This document shows, piece by piece, positions 59,166 to 64,000 of a stretch of DNA of 64,000 nucleotides. The position numbers and the translations under genes were made by a program. Positions within the stretch are counted from its first letter, which is position 1. Each line of letters begins with the position of its first letter. Source of the stretch: Mesostigma viride (Eukaryota; Streptophyta; Mesostigmatophyceae; Mesostigmatales; Mesostigmataceae); NCBI GenBank assembly GCA_009746045.1, contig RPFO01000213.1, positions 288,564 to 352,563 of the forward strand. The letters run 5' to 3'. Under the pieces are notes generated by a model that did not search any database, was not told the DNA's origin, and saw only the letters and a list, made by a program, of their open reading frames with translations.

Positions 59166-60813
59166 TAGGTGCTGGTGAGCTCTTCCTTGTAGAATGGTGA
59201 GGTCTACGTCAAGGATCTGATATCTTTTTTTTCTCTTGCATATTGTGTCGCGGGTTGCTTGGATTCTTGCAAGCACCAATAGAATGAAATGGGAGCGGCC
59301 AGCATGATGCCCTAGCAAGCGACCAGCTTTGTTAGCCAGCTGTCATCGTACTGTATTTGATGAAAGGCAATGACGGATGTGTCATAAAGCCATAACAGTG
59401 TTGTATAGATGATTCACTGGATTCACTGGAATGGACGGGACACCCCCGAATTTTTGGGCGCCAAAAAAATCGCGCCGGAGCCGAAGGTCATAAATTTCAC
59501 GTGCACGGTGCGCGCACCCCTTGCGGAAGTGGCCATGGCGACTGCGTTCAGGCGAAACTACCACACTAGGGCAGGCGAAATGCAAAAATTTTACTGGAAT
59601 CTAAAAGACGATGAGTTTATGATGTTAGTTTGTGGCGGAAATCAGCTGGTTTACAATATCGCTGTTGTTTTTTTATGCCATCGGCATGGGGGGTAATCTG
59701 AATTTTTTGGTCGCGCGGAATGAAATAGAATTCATGATAGCGGCTGTAAAATCGCGGTTTTGGGGGTTATTCTGACCGTGAAGCAGGCGTTAATATCGGT
59801 TGCATCGAATTCTAAACCGAGCTGGTGCTTTTTGCCAGATTTTTGGCCATTATCGGTAAGTAATTGTTCAGACCTGCGCAGTGCGTGTCTGACCTGTCCA
59901 TGGAAGAACGGCTGTTGTTGCGCGCCTGGCCGAGGGATTTACGAGGGCAAGGTACAGATTTGTCGCGAACGTTATCTGCTATCGGTGCTTTCTTCTATGA
60001 GCTCATCGTTCGAGGTTTTTTGCGTTCTTTTTGGGCAGTTTCCGCCAGCTAGCTCGCCGTCGCTTGCCGTTGTGTTGTCGAATACCTCGCAGCCTTAGAT
60101 TGTTTTCGTTGATGTCGTGATCAGGGCCGCTTCAGTCGCAGCCTATAGCTCTTCGGGAAGGTATAAGGCATTTCATAAAACGTGTTCTGGCAAGGATGTT
60201 GTGCGTATGGACGCTTCTTGTTGTTTGAGAGTGACGCACCCTCTCCTCACAGGCCGCAGCGGCATCACAGCGCTCATGCGGTGAAGGGCCGCCAATGGTT
60301 TCTTTGCATTTTATCGTGCAGGGATGGAAGTGTTATAGTGATGATGATGTTGGAGATATTGCATTTGTGTGACTGCATGTAGATAGCTGGCACCAATGGT
60401 TGTTTGAGCTTTCCTAATTGTTATGATGATGTGACAAGACTACAATGTGCTGAGCCAACCATGGTTGACATGCATGACTGCATGCAAGCTATATATACCA
60501 TGTTCTTACTTGGTTCCTTGCCCTCCATAGTCCCAGTTTGTCATCCATGCCGGGGAGGACAGTTTAGGAGGTATTGTTGTGTTGATTAGCTTGGTTGGCA
60601 TCAACCTTACACTCTAACCTGGGAGAAACATAGGAAGTGCCGCTTAGGCATGTTAGGGCTACCATCGTCAAGGCTATGCACATATTTACAAGGCTGGCCA
60701 TGCTGGAGGGATGATGAAGACATATGAGGTGCGTGGCCACCCCTTTGTACTTTGTAAACATACTCTGCATGGTTTTGGTGCATGTTGGATGGCATATGAA
60801 GTGGCACTGTGGG
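59166..60813. other. No recognisable gene
   Basis: Frames up to 112 aa (59760-60098) and 95 aa (59409-59696) have no motif I can name. Confidence 0.4.
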
Positions 60814-60818
60814 GTTAC
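60814..60818. other. Target site duplication GTTAC (left)
   Basis: GTTAC precedes the left LTR and is repeated at 63512-63516. Confidence 0.88.
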
Positions 60819-61433
60819 TGTCAGGAATATGCCCCAATATGCCTGACAAGTCTAGCACTTACTAATCTAGATAAAGTTCGGGTAGTCCGTATTTAAGTCA
60901 GAACAACCTACAACGCCAGTATGACTGCGTAGAGCTCATGTTTGGCTACAACTTTGCCACTAGAATCACCTTGATCTGAGCTCTAGGTAGAAAGTTATGA
61001 GTCTTTTCATATATATGTGCCTGGTCACTATACGGCACTGTAGTACAATCCATGTCGTGTCATGTGGCGCATGGCCCATATAGGACAGGCGCCAATAATT
61101 CAATTCGTGGTACCTGGACCGTCAGCTAGGCGTACCTAATTCTGTCTGCCATGGTACAACCATGATTTGCCAGCAGGCAGCATCTAGCACTGGTTAAGTG
61201 TTGCCTAGCTGTCATGTTAAGTTAATTATGTTGTGGTCCTGCCGACCAGCCATATAGGTGGTGGCTGGGCTACACGCCAGACATCTTTTCTGACCACCAC
61301 TATTCTAGAAAATGGCACCTTTCAGCCATGGTGGTTGACAAAATATTTCCATCATGACAAAGTCGTAAATGAGGTCATCATTATTAATGTAATATCAACA
61401 ACCTCCCATGGTCACAGCATGACATTTTTGACA
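60819..61433. repeat. TRIM-like element left LTR
   Basis: 615 bp, TGTCAGGAATATG to ATTTTTGACA. Confidence 0.92.
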
Positions 61434-62896
61434 TGGCATCGGAATGAGGGGGGTTGTGATCTTTCCAAATCGGGCAAATTTTTGCCTGGGCAGCATTTCG
61501 GCAAGAACTTTCGGAATTCTAATCCGTTGGTGCCACTCAACATGTCCACGGAATCAGCATCAAATTGCGCATCTATTGAACCAAGTCCGGCGTCATTCCG
61601 TGGAGTATTGCGTCGGCTACGAATTTTCTTGCGGCAGGCCCTGTTTGCTCCGAATTTCGACCTTAAACGACCTCTTGCATGAGCTTCACTAAACATTCAG
61701 ATTTCTACATTGTCGGCACTTGGGCGCAGCGGTTCACGCTTTATTTTATTACCCTGGGTGACTACCGGTTGCCAGCCGTGACCAGCCTTGCAAAGCCCAA
61801 GACCCCTTTGTTCTTCTGAGAATACAACGAGCTTGATGGCGCCTATATAAAGCGACCACAAATGTTTTAAACGGTGGGCCACCTTCCAGGCGACATGGGG
61901 TTTCTTTTTCCTAGTTCCAGCCAAGCATTATTCAGATTTTTTGCCAGTCGCCATGGTTTGGAAGCACCATCGTACATGAGCAGCTATGCACGGACCACTA
62001 CAACGGCATCAACTACAATGCTCCATCCCACGTCGGTGCGGGGAAATCTTGCAGCATCCACCTGGTTCTCCTCTCGCACCCTTGGCTTTTCTTCAATGGG
62101 AAACAGCTCGTTTAAATGCCGCTCGCCAGCCGCAGCAGCCGTCATTAGTTAAGTGGCCAGTGACAGCCAACTGCCGCACGCAGCCGTAGTGCAGTACCCA
62201 GCACGCGCCATACAGCATGATAGGATATAGTAGCAGCAGTCAGCCACACACCACAGCCTGACTCGCTTGTGGTAGTTGTTGCAACCAGCTGCAGATACCT
62301 ACCAGCACCCCATCAGCATGGCAGCACACAGTCGCAGCAGCCAGCAACACACAGCAGCCTGATCAGCTCTTAGTAGTAGTTGCAGCCAGCTGCACGTACC
62401 TGCCAGCCAAATCGCCACTTCAGACCAGCATCAATGCCACCAGCCAGCAGTACGCAGCCGTCTAGTCAGCGGTTAGTAGTCACTGCAGCTAGGTGCCTGT
62501 AGCTGCTCACACCCACTGCGGTCGTCGCCAGCTCCTGATAAATGATTCCAGAGCGACTCCTGCCATTACCAGCTTTTACGTCCACGATTCCAAGGGGGGC
62601 ACCCTTCCAGGGGCATCTACACACGGGGCCGAGCTGGATCCAGTCCTTGTTTTTTCCCAGTATTTCTACGTGACCTGGGGCACCCTGTTCTTCACCTGGC
62701 GCACTCCCAGGGCCACTTGGGGGCCATGTGACCCTTAGCTCCAACTGCTACTCTTGCCTATTTCTCCTTTCAGCATGACCGGGTTAGCCGTGTAAGGGGG
62801 GGAGAGCTTGGGTTTCTTTATACCCGACTACCCTCACTATCCATGTGTTACTTGCCAGGGGGGTGAGCTTGTATACGGCATTTGGTGCAAGGGGCA

Positions 62897-63511
62897 TGTC
62901 AGGAATATGCCCCAATATGCCTGACAAGTCTAGCACTTACTAATCTAGATAAAGTTCGGGTAGTCCGTAGTTAAGTCAGAACAACCTACAACGCCAGTAT
63001 GACTGCGTAGAGCTCATGTTTGGCTACAACTTTGCCACTAGAATCACCTTGATCTGAGCTCTAGGTAGAAAGTTATGAGTCTTTTCATATATATGTGCCT
63101 GGTCACTATACGGCACTGTAGTACAATCCATGTCGTGTCATGTGGCGCATGGCCCATATAGGACAGGCGCCAATAATTCAATTCGTGGTACCTGGACCGT
63201 CAGCTAGGCGTACCTAATTCTGTCTGCCATGGTACAACCATGATTTGCCAGCAGGCAGCATCTAGCACTGGTTAAGTGTTGCCTAGCTGTCATGTTAAGT
63301 TAATTATGTTGTGGTCCTGCCGACCAGCCATATAGGTGGTGGCTGGGCTACACGCCAGACATCTTTTCTGACCACCACTATTCTAGAAAATGGCACCTTT
63401 CAGCCATGGTGGTTGACAAAATATTTCCATCATGACAAAGTCGTAAATGAGGTCATCATTATTAATGTAATATCAACAACCTCCCATGGTCACAGCATGA
63501 CATTTTTGACA
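62897..63511. repeat. TRIM-like element right LTR
   Basis: 615-bp copy of 60819-61433, followed by GTTAC. Confidence 0.92.
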
Positions 63512-63529
63512 GTTACTATAAACTTACTG

Positions 63530-64000
63530 AGTGGTCCTTAGCGCCTTGTCATGTGGTCATATAGGAAACCCATCAACTTGAGCAGTTCTTGTCGCAATGA
63601 CCCCCCACATTGAGCATGCGTTGCCGTCAGCGTGCAAGAGTTGATTATGTGTGCTTTGGTCAGTTTGCAGATGTCTTTGATGAAGAAGGAGGTGCTAGTG
63701 TGGCTAAATGGTTACTCTAATTTCCTTGTAGCGTCTACATGGGTGGCCGTCTTGGAATGGTTGTAACTTGGGCAGTTCTTGTCAGAATGGCGTCAAACCT
63801 TGAACATAGGAGGTACCATGTGTGCAGAGAATGGTAGTATGTGGTTTGGCCAGTTTTCATGAGGCTTATATGTATAAAGGGGTGTTAGTGTGGTTAAATA
63901 CTAGCTAAAACCTCCCTTAGCTTCGTCACAGGTGGCAATCTAGGAATATCCATCAAATAGGGCTGCGCTTGTCAGAATGACCTGAAAATTTGGGGCTGCA
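63530..64000. repeat. ~190-bp diverged tandem repeat
   Basis: The pattern (A/T)ACTTG(A/G)GCAGTTCTTGTC..AATG occurs near 63576 and 63767, with GCGCTTGTCAGAATG near 63965. Between the copies GGTGTTAGTGTGGTTAAAT and GGTGCTAGTGTGGCTAAAT also correspond. The array continues beyond the window. Confidence 0.65.

Larger units (their letters stand above)
60819..63511. mobile_element. Short non-autonomous LTR retrotransposon (TRIM/LARD-like)
   Basis: 2,693 bp with two 615-bp LTRs in perfect TGTCA...TGACA form and a clean GTTAC duplication. I noticed one difference between the LTRs (GTCCGTATTTAAG against GTCCGTAGTTAAG), so the insertion is young. TGGCATCGGAATGAGG follows the left LTR without a spacer and is a candidate primer binding site, which implies + orientation. 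The tract before the right LTR is only weakly purine-rich (GCAAGGGGCA). The interior (61434-62896) codes for no retroviral protein; 62150-62500 is rich in CAGC-type motifs. These are canonical ends, unlike the copia elements of this window. Confidence 0.88.

Overview
This window looks like a repeat-filled stretch of a eukaryotic nuclear genome, most plausibly a microalga. That is an inference from three things: intact intronless Ty1/copia-like elements, an R2-like (restriction-like endonuclease) LINE with very GC-rich coding sequence, and several elements with the split-direct-repeat architecture known from DIRS/PAT/Ngaro/kangaroo retroelements (kangaroo is from the green alga Volvox). I cannot name the species. 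I found no convincing host gene, no rRNA, no complete tRNA gene and no CRISPR array. Everything I can support is mobile DNA or tandem repeat.

Layout. 1-3384: no recognisable gene, one (TC)n microsatellite. 3385-8005: a TTGTCAAC-type minisatellite followed by an R2-like LINE whose N-terminus carries a RING-H2 finger and C2H2/C2HC fingers, followed by reverse transcriptase and a CCHC + PD-(D/E)xK-like endonuclease; the frame is broken twice. 8001-9903: a minus-strand split-direct-repeat (SDR) element, here called SDR-E. 9899-13249: non-coding dispersed and ~175-bp tandem repeats. 13250-40690: what looks like one very large G-rich tetranucleotide satellite field (TGAG, TGGG, TGCG, GGGA, always G-rich on the + strand). 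It is interrupted in turn by SDR-A (15243-17137), copia-1 (17352-23806), SDR-B (24933-26939), SDR-C (27519-29982) and copia-2 (30698-40301). 41685-45368: another dispersed repeat, an LTR-like remnant and a decayed LINE ORF1 on the minus strand. 45369-52358: a 7-kb minus-strand LTR element without coding capacity, with 694-bp LTRs and target duplication CAAAA. 52853-56504: more LINE ORF1 fragments and tRNA-like repeats. 56751-58713: SDR-D, a second copy of the SDR-E family in the opposite orientation, inserted in a tandem repeat that preserves the empty site. 60819-63511: a short non-autonomous LTR element with 615-bp TGTCA...TGACA LTRs and target duplication GTTAC.

The two copia-like elements are the main coding content. 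Both carry gag with CCHC knuckles and one long pol. They share a set of departures from textbook Ty1/copia: LTRs bounded by AGTT...AACT instead of TG...CA, a retropepsin-like segment placed between integrase and reverse transcriptase, and HGDD in place of YVDD at the reverse transcriptase active site. Their gag/pol borders differ: a -1 shift next to a GAAAAAC string before the stop in copia-1, and a single in-frame UGA in copia-2.

The two themes most worth following are (i) several families of SDR elements, one with a natural empty-site comparison, and (ii) the concentration of unrelated retroelements inside G-quadruplex-prone tetranucleotide arrays.
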